Shown: in pieces, positions 54,087 to 62,606 of the stretch
Layout of the letters: each line of letters starts with the position of its first letter
How positions within the stretch are numbered: position 1 is the first letter of the stretch
Source of the DNA: SZUA-309 sp965215995
GTDB lineage: Bacteria > Pseudomonadota > Gammaproteobacteria > Pseudomonadales > Azotimanducaceae
NCBI GenBank assembly: GCA_965215995.1
Contig: OZ244128.1
Location: 1,426,001-1,490,000 of the forward strand
DNA length: 64,000 nt
Direction: 5' to 3'
Translations under genes and position numbers: made by a program
Notes under the pieces: model-generated
What the model saw: the letters and a program-made list of their open reading frames with translations, nothing else
The model's database searches: none
Told to the model about the DNA's origin: nothing

Positions 54087-54785
54087 ATGGCGACACGGCC
54101 AGCAACACAAGGCGGGAGCGAAGCCAACGAAGCGAAAAAGCCCGGGGAATCCCGTGTTGCTCGCAAGCGCAGGGAAGCTCGGGCACGGATCGTCGCTGCG
54201 GCAGAGAAACTGATGCGCTCGCGCCCCATCGAGGAGGTCACCATCGGCGACATCACCACGGCGGCTGACGTGGGTCACGGCACCTTCTACCTGCACTTCA
54301 AGAGTAAATACGAAGTCCTCCTACCCATCGTGCGTGCTGCTGCCGAGCAGTGGGACAATGAGATCCAGGCGCACCTCGGAGATTGCGACGACCCGGCAGA
54401 GGTCGTCGGTCTATCCACCCGCTATATGGCCCGTCGCCTGCACGGGGATCCCCTCTGGCGCTGGCTGCTGGCCGAAGGCGGACTGCCGCTGGAGCTGATC
54501 AAAGACGCTATCGGCCGATTTTCGGCCAGGGACTTCGGCCGTGGGCTGCTCTCCGGAAGATTCCAGGTATCGGATCTGCAGGTTACCAACAGTTTCATGG
54601 GTGGCGGATTCGTCGCCGGATTGCTGGCAAGCTTTCCTCAAGAAGATCCAGGCGAGGCAATCGACCACATGGCCGAGCTGATACTCCGGACCTTGGGGCT
54701 GGATGTGGCGGAGGCTGCTCGCATCGCCCACCAGCCGCTGACCCCGCTGCCCTCCCCTGAGCTCGACAGCCCACTGGCTGAATGA
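54087..54785 (+). CDS. TetR-family transcriptional regulator
   Basis: 232 residues from the ATG at 54087; an in-frame ATG at 54054 lies upstream of the predicted transcription start and is disfavoured, though neither has a strong ribosome-binding site. After a disordered N-terminus the helix-turn-helix domain shows RARIVAAAEKLMRSRPIEEV and ITTAADVGHGTFYLHFKSK. The C-terminal ligand domain is helical. It probably represses the divergent monooxygenase-VOC genes and the downstream hydrolase until an aromatic effector binds. Confidence 0.88.
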   Translation: MATRPATQGGSEANEAKKPGESRVARKRREARARIVAAAEKLMRSRPIEEVTIGDITTAADVGHGTFYLHFKSKYEVLLPIVRAAAEQWDNEIQAHLGDCDDPAEVVGLSTRYMARRLHGDPLWRWLLAEGGLPLELIKDAIGRFSARDFGRGLLSGRFQVSDLQVTNSFMGGGFVAGLLASFPQEDPGEAIDHMAELILRTLGLDVAEAARIAHQPLTPLPSPELDSPLAE

Positions 54786-54818
54786 CTGACCAAACCGACG
54801 AGAGAGAAGGAAAAACCT

Positions 54819-55682
54819 ATGAAAATTGCGACCTACCAGGCCAACGGACAGACCGGCATCGGAGTCGTTCGGGGGGATCAGGTTATCGATCTTGCGTCCT
54901 GCGGCTTCCCCGGCGACATGCTGAGCCTGCTCGCGGACGGGATAGATGTGGCGGCCATCGAGGCAAAGCTCGGCGAGGGCAAGAGCATGGCACTCGCTGA
55001 TATCGAGCTGCTGGCACCGGTGCCGAACCCGGGCAAGGTGCTCGCCATTGGCCTCAATTATGGTGACCACATTGCCGAAAGCGGCATGGAAGCACCCAAG
55101 CACCAGGTCTGGTTCAACAAACAGCACAACTGCATCACCGGCCCCTATGCACCCATCAACCTGCCTTCGGTTTCGCCTATGCTCGATTACGAGGCAGAGC
55201 TATGCCTGGTGATCGGCAGAACCTGCAAGCACGTGCCGAAGGAACGCGCCCACGAGGTGATCGCCGGCTACTTCTGCGGCAACGACGTGAGCGTGCGTGA
55301 CTGGCAAATGAGAGCGCAGACCTTCCAGATCGGCAAATCCTTCGACACGCATGGTCCCATCGGTCCGTACCTGGTGACGCCGGATGAGGTCGGCGACCCC
55401 CATGATCTGGGCATCCGCTGCCTGGTTAACGGTGAGGAAAGGCAGAGCTCCAACACCAGGCACCTGATCTTCGACTGCTTTGATGCCATCGAACACCTGA
55501 CTCAAGCATTCACGCTGGATGTGGGGGACGTGCTGTTCATGGGCACGCCAGCAGGCGTGGGCGCCGCGATGAAACCGCCATCCTGGCTGGTTGACGGCGA
55601 CGTGGTGCGGGTCGAAATCGACAAGCTCGGCTACATCGAGAACACCGTGGTACCAGAGCACACGGAAACCCGGATCGGCTGA
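54819..55682 (+). CDS. Fumarylacetoacetate hydrolase (FAH) family protein
   Basis: 287 residues. The FAH core shows LAIGLNYGDHIAESG, metal-binding acids in MLDYEAELCLVIGR, GYFCGNDVSVRDWQ, FDTHGPIGPYLVT and the glycine-rich VLFMGTPAGVGAA. Members hydrolyse C-C bonds of acylpyruvates or act as hydratases and isomerases in meta-cleavage and homogentisate pathways. It is 33 nt behind tetR, and AAGGA precedes its ATG. With the monooxygenase and VOC genes it completes a hydroxylate-cleave-hydrolyse set. Confidence 0.9.
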   Translation: MKIATYQANGQTGIGVVRGDQVIDLASCGFPGDMLSLLADGIDVAAIEAKLGEGKSMALADIELLAPVPNPGKVLAIGLNYGDHIAESGMEAPKHQVWFNKQHNCITGPYAPINLPSVSPMLDYEAELCLVIGRTCKHVPKERAHEVIAGYFCGNDVSVRDWQMRAQTFQIGKSFDTHGPIGPYLVTPDEVGDPHDLGIRCLVNGEERQSSNTRHLIFDCFDAIEHLTQAFTLDVGDVLFMGTPAGVGAAMKPPSWLVDGDVVRVEIDKLGYIENTVVPEHTETRIG

Positions 55683-55722
55683 AGCCGTCCGGTCGAACAG
55701 GACCTATGGGACTAGCCTCGGC

Positions 55723-55851
55723 TCAGGAAGCTTTCTTGCGTTCCTGAGCTTGGCTGCGCTTGAGATTTACCGGGCGGCGCTTGCTGGAAGATTTGCGCAC
55801 CTGATTGCTCTGGTCCCTAGCGATGAGCTGGGACTCGCTGCGATTGATCAC
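55723..55851 (-). CDS. Tiny highly basic protein, hypothetical
   Basis: A 42-codon ORF starting at a GTG at 55851 with a strong GAGGAG site 7 nt ahead. The product has 12 Lys/Arg against 3 acidic residues, concentrated in VRKSSSKRRPVNLKRSQ, as in small nucleic-acid- or ribosome-associated proteins. The last codons overlap a 9-bp stem (GCTCAGGAA at 55721-55729 with 55741-55749). No family recognised. The flanking 55852-56081 stretch shows no other gene. Confidence 0.5.
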   Translation of the reverse strand: MINRSESQLIARDQSNQVRKSSSKRRPVNLKRSQAQERKKAS

Positions 55852-56081
55852 TTTTTCTCTCCTCGGCAGGGAGTACTACTTATTGGCCTGGCTCTCCGGA
55901 GCCCGGCCTCCATTTTCGATCTGTCTGCTGATCGCACTGCGCGCTCTGAACGCTTATCCAACAGGCCGATTGCCCGATTACACTACAGGGCGTGCAAATC
56001 GTATGTGCGCCAGCCAACAGTTTAATAAACGCTTACACTTTGCCTTCCTTTGGGCCGGCGTCCTGAGCGACAGGCACAAGG

Positions 56082-56774
56082 TCACCGGTGCAGCGTTTCC
56101 AGGGCTTTCAGAATGGTCCGCACTTCGTGCAGGGTCTCGACAATCTGATGGCCCAGTTGCTCGAGCTCCGCCGTGGGTGCCACCAGGTCCGGAACCTGAT
56201 AGACCGTGCAGCCGGCGCCAAGCGCCGCCCGTACCCCGTTCGCCGAATCCTCCAGCGCCCAGCAGCGGTGGGGCTCGAGCTCGAGTTGGGCAGCACCGGC
56301 CAGATAGGGATCCGGGTTCGGCTTGCCGCGCTCGGTCTCACCACCGCAGATGAGGCGGTCGAAAAACCGGATCAATCCGGTTGCTTCGAGCTTCTGCTCC
56401 GCCGTTGCCCTGCGCGTGGAAGTCACCAACGCCATGGGCATCTCACGCGCCGCGAGGTGCGTGAGTAGGGCCTGGGCTCCGTCTTTCACCGGAACCGGCC
56501 CTTCAGCGAGGCGCGCATGGTAATGATGACTCCACCGTTCATCAATAGCCTCGTACGGAAAATCGTCTCCGTAGGCGGCCATGATGAGTTCCCGGGTTTT
56601 GTCGTAGGTGCTGCCGATGCACTTGTGGTAGGTGACCAGGTCGGCCTCAAAGCCGTGATCTCTGCAGGCAAGGACGAAGGCATCCCGAGCCAGCCGCTCC
56701 GAATCGAGCAGCAGGCCATCCATGTCGAACAACACGCCCGCAGGGTAGCGCGCACCAGAGGAGGCGATGCTCAC
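56082..56774 (-). CDS. HAD-superfamily phosphatase (phosphoglucomutase-like subgroup)
   Basis: 230 residues. Motif I FDMDGLLLDSE carries the nucleophilic Asp and the acid Asp, motif II is LVTSTRR, motif III is the lysine in GGETERGKPNPDPYL, and motif IV is ALEDSANGVRAA. A helical C1 cap lies between residues about 25 and 95. This is the beta-phosphoglucomutase/GS-type subgroup; it may dephosphorylate sugar phosphates or similar. It overlaps the acnA stop region by 4 bp, with translation coupled to acnA. Confidence 0.88.
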   Translation of the reverse strand: MSIASSGARYPAGVLFDMDGLLLDSERLARDAFVLACRDHGFEADLVTYHKCIGSTYDKTRELIMAAYGDDFPYEAIDERWSHHYHARLAEGPVPVKDGAQALLTHLAAREMPMALVTSTRRATAEQKLEATGLIRFFDRLICGGETERGKPNPDPYLAGAAQLELEPHRCWALEDSANGVRAALGAGCTVYQVPDLVAPTAELEQLGHQIVETLHEVRTILKALETLHR

Positions 56775-59485
56775 GAACCGTTCGCCGCCTCGACCAGATT
56801 GTTCAGCACGTACTGCAGGATGCCGCCGCTTTCGAAGTAGGCGACCTCGTTTTCCGTATCGAGTCGGCTCATCACGGTGGTCTGTGCCGTGCTGCCGTCG
56901 GCCCGCGCCACTTTCAGGAGCATATCCTGTCGCGGGATGATCTCGCTGACCCCCGCCGGCAGGCTGAGATCGACGATCTCATCACCGGTGAGGTTCAGGG
57001 TCTGACGCCCCTCCCCCGCCTGGAACTGGACGGGCAGGACGCCCATGCCAATCAGGTTCGAGCGGTGAATGCGTTCGAAGCTTTCCACGATCACCGCCTT
57101 CACACCCAGCAACCGCGTCCCTTTGGCCGCCCAGTCCCGTGAGGATCCGGTACCGTATTCCTTGCCACCGATCACGACCAGCGGCGTGCCTTCGCCTTGA
57201 TAGCGCATGGCAGCGTCATAGATGGACAGTTGGTCTCCGCTGGGCACGTGACGGGTGTAGCCACCTTCCGTGCCCGGCACCATCTCGTTTTTGATCCGGA
57301 TGTTGGCGAAGGTTCCGCGCATCATCACTTCGTGATTACCGCGGCGGGAGCCGTAGCTGTTGAAGTCCGCTTCGTTCACGGCAGCCTGCTGCAGATACTG
57401 ACCGGCCGGACTGTCAGCCTGGATAGCGCCAGCCGGTGAAATGTGGTCCGTGGTCACCGAATCACCCAGCAGGGCTAGAATCCGGGCGCCGCGAACGCCT
57501 GCCTCCTGCTCGAGATCCCCGCCCACGGAAAAGAACGGTGGCTGCTTGATGTAGGTGGAGTCCTCCCAGGCATAGGTGCCGGTGCTGTCCACCTCGATGG
57601 CCCGCCAGGCTTCGGGCCCGGTGAATACATCCGCGTACTGCCGTTCGAACATCTCAGCCGAGACGGTGGCCACGGCCTCGCCGATCTCCGCATTCGACGG
57701 CCAGAGATCGGCGAGAAAGACATCAGCACCCCCGGCATCCTGGCCGATGGGTTCGCGAGAGAGATCGATACGGGTGGTGCCGGCCAATGCATAGGCCACC
57801 ACCAGTGGCGGTGACGCCAGCCAGTTGCTGCGGATCTCCTGATGGACCCGACCTTCGAAATTCCGGTTGCCGGACAGGACGGAGGCCACCACCAGATCCC
57901 CCTCGCCGATGGCAGCAGAGATGTGCTCCGGCAGCGGGCCCGAGTTGCCGATGCAGGTAGTGCAGCCATAGCCCACCAGATTGAAACCGAGGGCGTCCAG
58001 ATCTTCCTGGAGCCCGGTTTTTTCCAGATACTCGGTCACGACTTTGGATCCCGGCGCCAGCGATGTCTTCACCCAGGGCTGCACCTGCAGCCCCCGGGCC
58101 AGGGCTTTACGTGCGAGTATGCCCGCCCCCACCATCACCGCCGGATTCGAGGTGTTGGTGCAGGAAGTGATGGCGGCCAGCACCACATCGCCATGACTGA
58201 GCTCATAGTCGGTACCTGGCACCGGCACGCCGAGGTCCTTCGTTGCCGCTCGACCCTGCAACTCCAGTGCCTCATCGAACGCGCGTCGCATGTCCGTCAT
58301 CGCCACCCGGTCCTGAGGCCGCTTCGGACCGGCCAGGCTGGGTACCACCGAGGTCAGATCGAGTTCCAGCGTGTCCGTATAGATCGAATCTGACGTCCCC
58401 GGCTCGCGCCAGAGACCCTGAGCCCTGGCGTAAGCTTCCACCAGCTCGATGGTCTCCGTCGGTCGGCCGGTGAGCGTCAGATAACGCAGCGTCTCCGTAT
58501 CGATGGGGAAAAAGCCACAGGTGGCACCATACTCCGGTGCCATGTTGGCGATGGTGGCCCGATCGGCCAACGGCAGATGATTGAGCCCGTCTCCGTAGAA
58601 CTCGACAAACTTCCCGACCACGCCTTTCCTGCGCAGCATCTCCACCACCGTGAGCACCAGGTCCGTGGCGGTAATCCCCTCCTCGAGACTGCCGGTGAGT
58701 TTGAAGCCGACCACGTCCGGCACCAGCATGGAGATGGGCTGACCGAGCATGGCTGCTTCTGCCTCGATGCCACCTACGCCCCAGCCCAGCACGCCGAGTC
58801 CGTTGATCATGGTGGTGTGACTGTCGGTGCCCACCAGCGTGTCCGGATAGGCGACGCTCTCGCCGGCTTCTTCGGTCGTCCACACGGCACGGGCCAGATA
58901 TTCCAGATTCACCTGATGACAGATGCCGGTGCCAGGCGGCACCACCCGGAAGTTGTCGAAGGCCTGCTGTCCCCAGCGCAGAAAGCGGTAACGCTCACCG
59001 TTGCGCTGCATTTCCAACGCCACGTTCCGATCAAACGCCTGCTCGGTACCGAAGGCATCCACCATCACCGAATGATCGATGACCAGATCCACCGGAGAGA
59101 GCGGATTGATGATCTCGGGATCGTAACCTGCATCAACCACCACACTGCGCATGGCGGCCAGATCCGCCACACCGGGCACGCCGGTGAAGTCCTGCATCAG
59201 CACCCGCGCCGGCCGGAAGGCGATCTCTTCCGCCAACTCACCATCACGCCCGGCCCGATCCTCTTTCTGAGTCAGAGCCCAGCCAGCGAGCGCCGCAATG
59301 TCCTCGTCTTTGACCGAGACACCGTCTTCAAAACGGAGCAGATTCTCGAGCAGGATCTTCAGGGACATGGGTAGGCGATCCACCTCACCGAGCCCGGCAG
59401 CCTGCACGGCTGGCAGGCTGTAGTAGATGTACGAGCGATCGCCGACGGCGAGCGTCGATCGGGTGTTGAAGCTGTTCCGGCTCAT
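56771..59485 (-). CDS. acnA: Aconitate hydratase A
   Basis: 904 residues (E. coli AcnA 891). The three cluster cysteines are in ITSCTNTSNPAVM and YGCTTCIGNSGPL. The swivel domain at the C-terminus has GGKEYGTGSSRDWAAKGT with substrate-binding Ser and Arg. It interconverts citrate and isocitrate through a [4Fe-4S] cluster in the TCA cycle; AcnA-type enzymes are the stress-resistant form. Downstream is the HAD phosphatase; upstream, on the same strand, is the ion channel gene's end at 33 nt. Confidence 0.96.
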   Translation of the reverse strand: MSRNSFNTRSTLAVGDRSYIYYSLPAVQAAGLGEVDRLPMSLKILLENLLRFEDGVSVKDEDIAALAGWALTQKEDRAGRDGELAEEIAFRPARVLMQDFTGVPGVADLAAMRSVVVDAGYDPEIINPLSPVDLVIDHSVMVDAFGTEQAFDRNVALEMQRNGERYRFLRWGQQAFDNFRVVPPGTGICHQVNLEYLARAVWTTEEAGESVAYPDTLVGTDSHTTMINGLGVLGWGVGGIEAEAAMLGQPISMLVPDVVGFKLTGSLEEGITATDLVLTVVEMLRRKGVVGKFVEFYGDGLNHLPLADRATIANMAPEYGATCGFFPIDTETLRYLTLTGRPTETIELVEAYARAQGLWREPGTSDSIYTDTLELDLTSVVPSLAGPKRPQDRVAMTDMRRAFDEALELQGRAATKDLGVPVPGTDYELSHGDVVLAAITSCTNTSNPAVMVGAGILARKALARGLQVQPWVKTSLAPGSKVVTEYLEKTGLQEDLDALGFNLVGYGCTTCIGNSGPLPEHISAAIGEGDLVVASVLSGNRNFEGRVHQEIRSNWLASPPLVVAYALAGTTRIDLSREPIGQDAGGADVFLADLWPSNAEIGEAVATVSAEMFERQYADVFTGPEAWRAIEVDSTGTYAWEDSTYIKQPPFFSVGGDLEQEAGVRGARILALLGDSVTTDHISPAGAIQADSPAGQYLQQAAVNEADFNSYGSRRGNHEVMMRGTFANIRIKNEMVPGTEGGYTRHVPSGDQLSIYDAAMRYQGEGTPLVVIGGKEYGTGSSRDWAAKGTRLLGVKAVIVESFERIHRSNLIGMGVLPVQFQAGEGRQTLNLTGDEIVDLSLPAGVSEIIPRQDMLLKVARADGSTAQTTVMSRLDTENEVAYFESGGILQYVLNNLVEAANGS

Positions 59486-59518
59486 TTGGTTCTTCCCTGC
59501 CTCGGAGTGAGTGTTCTC

Positions 59519-60445
59519 TCAGAGCCCTTCGCCGAGCTCCTTGGTTTCAGTTGCGTCCTTGCGCTCGTCGTCTCGCCCGAACAGATGTGCACCACAGCGC
59601 CAGCAGTAGGTTGCTTCCCGGACGTGACCTTCTACGGAGCAGACCGGGCAGGTCCGAGTGTTGGCGGCCTTTCTGTGTGCCTCGGAGAGCTCCAGCGTGA
59701 CGATACCGGTAGGCACGGCGATGATGCCGTAGCCCATGATCATGACAAGCGTTGCCACAGCCTGGCCGAGCGGCGTGTGCGGAGTAAGATCGCCGTAACC
59801 CACCGTGGTCAGAGTGATCACCGCCCAGTAGATGCTGCGTGGAATGCTGGTGAAGCCGTGCGCCTCGCCTTCAATCAGATACATGAAGGAGCCGAAGATC
59901 ACCACCAGAGCAAGCACCGACGAAATGAACACGGTGATCTTGCGCCGGCTGGCAATCAGTGCCTGGGTAAGCAGCTCCGCTTCTCCCACGTAGCGAACCA
60001 TTCGCAGGACCCGGAACACCCGCAGGACACGCAGAATCCTGATCACCAGCAGGTACTGGGTGTCTGTGACCAGCAGGCTCAAATAGGTGGGAATGATGCC
60101 GAGCAGATCCACCACCCCGTAAAAACTCCTGGCGTAGCGGACGGTATCCTGAATGCACCAGAGCCGGGCAGCATACTCCAGCGTAAAGACGATGGTGAAG
60201 AACCACTCGATGGCGAGCAGGTAGTCCCCATAGGCTTCGTGCAGCGCGGCCACCGAATCGAGCAGCACGGCAAACACGCTCATCAGAATGCAGATGATGA
60301 GTCCCACATCAAACGCCTTTCCGGCGGGCGTGTGGGCCTCGAAGATGATGATCCGAACCCGGTCTTTGAGCGGCGGGCGGGTCTCTTTATCCGCCTCGGT
60401 GCCGGTATCCGTCTCGGTGCTGTCTATGCCGGAATTCTCGGTCAT
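59519..60445 (-). CDS. Voltage-gated-type K+ channel with C-terminal zinc ribbon
   Basis: 308 residues. Six membrane spans S1-S6 are visible. S4 is the arginine-spaced VIRILRVLRVFRVLRMVRYV, and the pore has the selectivity filter TLTTVGYGDLTP. After S6 (VATLVMIMGYGIIAVPTGIV) the cytoplasmic tail ends in a Cys4 zinc ribbon (CPVC, then CWRC). Such channels set membrane potential and potassium flux. The zinc ribbon is an extra element not needed for conduction. It lies 100 nt downstream of hsp20. Confidence 0.9.
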   Translation of the reverse strand: MTENSGIDSTETDTGTEADKETRPPLKDRVRIIIFEAHTPAGKAFDVGLIICILMSVFAVLLDSVAALHEAYGDYLLAIEWFFTIVFTLEYAARLWCIQDTVRYARSFYGVVDLLGIIPTYLSLLVTDTQYLLVIRILRVLRVFRVLRMVRYVGEAELLTQALIASRRKITVFISSVLALVVIFGSFMYLIEGEAHGFTSIPRSIYWAVITLTTVGYGDLTPHTPLGQAVATLVMIMGYGIIAVPTGIVTLELSEAHRKAANTRTCPVCSVEGHVREATYCWRCGAHLFGRDDERKDATETKELGEGL

Positions 60446-60484
60446 GCCCCGAGTTTAGCAGCCCGTTGAACCCACCACCCAGCA

Positions 60485-60517
60485 GCCCCCGGCCAACTCG
60501 CGGGTTTGGCCGGGGGC
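60485..60517 (-). terminator. Strong 12-bp hairpin behind hsp20
   Basis: GCCCCCGGCCAA at 60485-60496 pairs perfectly with 60506-60517 over a 9-nt loop. It lies between the hsp20 stop and the ion-channel start, 29 bp past the hsp20 stop. There is no T-run, so it is either a Rho-dependent 3' stabiliser or a leaky terminator. Confidence 0.6.
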
Positions 60518-60545
60518 ATGTGGTTTGGCGGGCAATCAGGAACGA

Positions 60546-60932
60546 TCAGGCAGCAACCACCTCGATACGGCGTGGCTTTTTCTCTTCCCGCTTGCTGACC
60601 GTGACTTCCAGCAGGCCATTGGCCACCCGTGCGCTGATGGCTTGCTCATCCGCATCCTCCGGCAGCTTGAACCGGCGGCTGAACTTACCGGTCCGGCGCT
60701 CCAGACGGTGATTGCGCTCACCTTCGGCCCGCGACGGGCGGGTACGTTCACCGCTTAAGATCAGCACACCCTCTTCCACCGAAACATCCACCGCTTCGGC
60801 GGGGACGGAGGGGATTTCCAAATCGATCCGATAGGCGTCCGTGGTTTCCCAGACATCGGCTACCGGCGTCCAGCCAACTGGCGCAGTGCGACGGTCGGCG
60901 GCGAAGTAAGGATTGAAACGAACGATGCTCAT
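60546..60932 (-). CDS. Small heat-shock protein Hsp20/alpha-crystallin family
   Basis: 128 residues. The alpha-crystallin domain (about 27-118) has the dimerisation strand YRIDLEIPSV, the A-x-x-x-n-G-v-L signature as ARVANGLLEVTV, and a C-terminal (K)PRRIEV segment close to the I-X-I tail. It is an ATP-independent holdase that keeps unfolding proteins soluble. GAGGAG lies 8-9 nt before the ATG and sits in a small CGAG/CTCG stem-loop that could mask it at low temperature. A sigma-32-like promoter lies upstream. Confidence 0.92.
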   Translation of the reverse strand: MSIVRFNPYFAADRRTAPVGWTPVADVWETTDAYRIDLEIPSVPAEAVDVSVEEGVLILSGERTRPSRAEGERNHRLERRTGKFSRRFKLPEDADEQAISARVANGLLEVTVSKREEKKPRRIEVVAA

Positions 60933-60970
60933 AACGAGTCTCCTCGGGTACTTTTCGTTGCTACCGACCC

Positions 60971-60999
60971 TTTATGGGTGCGAATCAGCGAGCTACAAG
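60971..60999 (-). promoter_or_regulatory. Sigma-32-like promoter of hsp20
   Basis: Read leftward, CTTGTA (complement of 60994-60999) and ACCCATAAA (complement of 60971-60979) are separated by 14 nt, close to CTTGAA / CCCCATNT. The leader before the ATG is about 30 nt. Confidence 0.6.
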
Positions 61000-61030
61000 G
61001 CCTTGAAAACGGGACATCCGTCCCCAGGCG

Positions 61031-61894
61031 TTAGTGTCCTGAATCGACAATTTCGCCGATGAAGTCGAGCACCAGCCCGGCGATCAGCGGCGCCAGCCCG
61101 TGCGGGATGTTGTGGCCCATGCCTGGCACCATGACAAGCCGTGCACCTGGAATGCTTCGTGCCGTGTCTTCGCCACCGGCCGGCAGCACCAGCGGATCGT
61201 CGGCGCCATGAATCACCAGGGTCGGGGCGGTAATGCTGCCAAGCCGTTCGACCCGGCTGCCATCTTCCCGAGCCGCAAGCATCTGCCTGGCCACGCCTTC
61301 CGGGTAGTGAGCACGATCGTATACCGCCTCTGATATGGCCCGTCGCTCCGCCTCCGTCTCCGGATAACCCGGAGACCCCCAGACCACACGGTTCTCAACG
61401 TCCAGCTCGATGAGGCCCTCTCGCGTATCGGCGGTCAGCATCATCCGATCCCAGACCGCCTGCGAGGGGCGCGGTAGCTCCGGATTGCCGGTGGACGACA
61501 TCACCGAAAACAGGCAGCGAACCGCATCCGGGTGTTGGACGGCAACCAGCTGAGCGATCATGCCGCCGAGAGAAATGCCAAAAACGTGGAATTGCTCCTC
61601 ACCAAGCGCCTGCATCAGCAGAACCACATCGTCAGCCATGTCGGATAAGTCGTAGTCCCGATCGAGCTTCGTTGAAAGGCCCACGTCACGATTGTCGAAA
61701 ATCACGACCTTCAGTCCGCCTGCCACCAGCGACTCGATCAGCACCGGGCTCCATTCGATGAGCTGAGTGCCCAATCCCCGGATCAGGACGATGGCTGCCT
61801 GTGGGAGGTGTCCTGCAGGGGCGTAGACCTGGCAGGCCAGTTCCAGCCCGTTCGCTGCCACCAGCTGAGTGGCCCGGTCATCGAGAATCCTCAA
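61031..61894 (-). CDS. Alpha/beta-hydrolase
   Basis: 287 residues from a TTG at 61894, chosen because AAGGA lies 10 nt upstream and the start follows the tpm stop by 2 nt; codons further up overlap tpm. The nucleophile elbow is GISLGG, an oxyanion-region RGLGTQ occurs near residue 40, the acid is in VIHGADDPLVLP and the catalytic His in PGMGHNIPHG. The closest kind is the esterase / carboxyl-ester hydrolase group often encoded as a lone gene. The substrate is unknown; cotranscription with tpm is likely. Confidence 0.85.
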   Translation of the reverse strand: MRILDDRATQLVAANGLELACQVYAPAGHLPQAAIVLIRGLGTQLIEWSPVLIESLVAGGLKVVIFDNRDVGLSTKLDRDYDLSDMADDVVLLMQALGEEQFHVFGISLGGMIAQLVAVQHPDAVRCLFSVMSSTGNPELPRPSQAVWDRMMLTADTREGLIELDVENRVVWGSPGYPETEAERRAISEAVYDRAHYPEGVARQMLAAREDGSRVERLGSITAPTLVIHGADDPLVLPAGGEDTARSIPGARLVMVPGMGHNIPHGLAPLIAGLVLDFIGEIVDSGH

Positions 61895-61896
61895 GA

Positions 61897-62556
61897 TCAG
61901 TGATCCTTGATGAGGTTGTAGACTGTCTCGATCCCAACCTCGAGCCCGGCTTCGGCGAAATGCGGGGGTAGCGTGCTGGTTTCCGATCGCTCCAGGAGCT
62001 CGATGCGACATCGGCCGCCGAATAGCTCCTCCACCTCCGCCTCGGTCACCGAATGAGGCGGACCCGACACCAGGCTCTGATCGTACTCCAGAGCGATGAG
62101 CAGGATGTGGGCGTGTTCCGGGATCACCCGCAGCATGTGATCGGCATACTGCTCGCGAAGCCCCGGCGGCAGAGCCACCAGCGCCCCACGGTCATAGACA
62201 GCGCGCACACCGAGAATGTCCGGGGCGGCCAGATCGAAGAAGTCGCCGCAGTACAGGGTGCTTCGTTTGCCCTGGTAACGGGTGAGGTAAAAAAGCTCGG
62301 TGCGTTGCGCTGTCTCACCCCCTTCTTCGAAGTAGGCCTCGATGGCTTTCGCGGACAGCTCGATGCCTGTCACCGCATGACCGAGCGATTCCAGGTAGCG
62401 CATGTCCAGGCTCTTGCCGCACAGGGGCACGAACACCGCGGCACCCCGGGTGATACCCAGAGTCGGCCAGTGTTTCTCGAGCAGTGGGTTGGTACCAGGC
62501 AGGTGCCAGCCGAGCTGGTCTTGCTGCCAGCGCTCCAACCAGAAATCATGCTCCAT
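61897..62556 (-). CDS. tpm: Thiopurine S-methyltransferase
   Basis: 219 residues. The family start FWLERWQQDQLGWH, the SAM-binding VFVPLCGKSLDMRYL and GHAVTGIELSAKAIEAYF, and YDRGALVALPP are all present. The enzyme methylates thiopurines; in bacteria it also methylates selenium and tellurium compounds, giving tellurite resistance in Pseudomonas. The ATG is divergent from ycaQ with a 50-nt gap that must hold both promoters; none is clear. Confidence 0.93.
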   Translation of the reverse strand: MEHDFWLERWQQDQLGWHLPGTNPLLEKHWPTLGITRGAAVFVPLCGKSLDMRYLESLGHAVTGIELSAKAIEAYFEEGGETAQRTELFYLTRYQGKRSTLYCGDFFDLAAPDILGVRAVYDRGALVALPPGLREQYADHMLRVIPEHAHILLIALEYDQSLVSGPPHSVTEAEVEELFGGRCRIELLERSETSTLPPHFAEAGLEVGIETVYNLIKDH

Positions 62557-62606
62557 GCTCTCGTCCGTTTCTTGCGCTCGTCAGTGATCCCACCCAGTAT
62601 TATCGA

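Noticed and set aside
55805..56353. 182-codon rightward frame between the FAH and HAD genes
   Set aside because: Its second half is antisense to the HAD phosphatase and no start signal is present; the leftward 42-codon ORF has the better signals.
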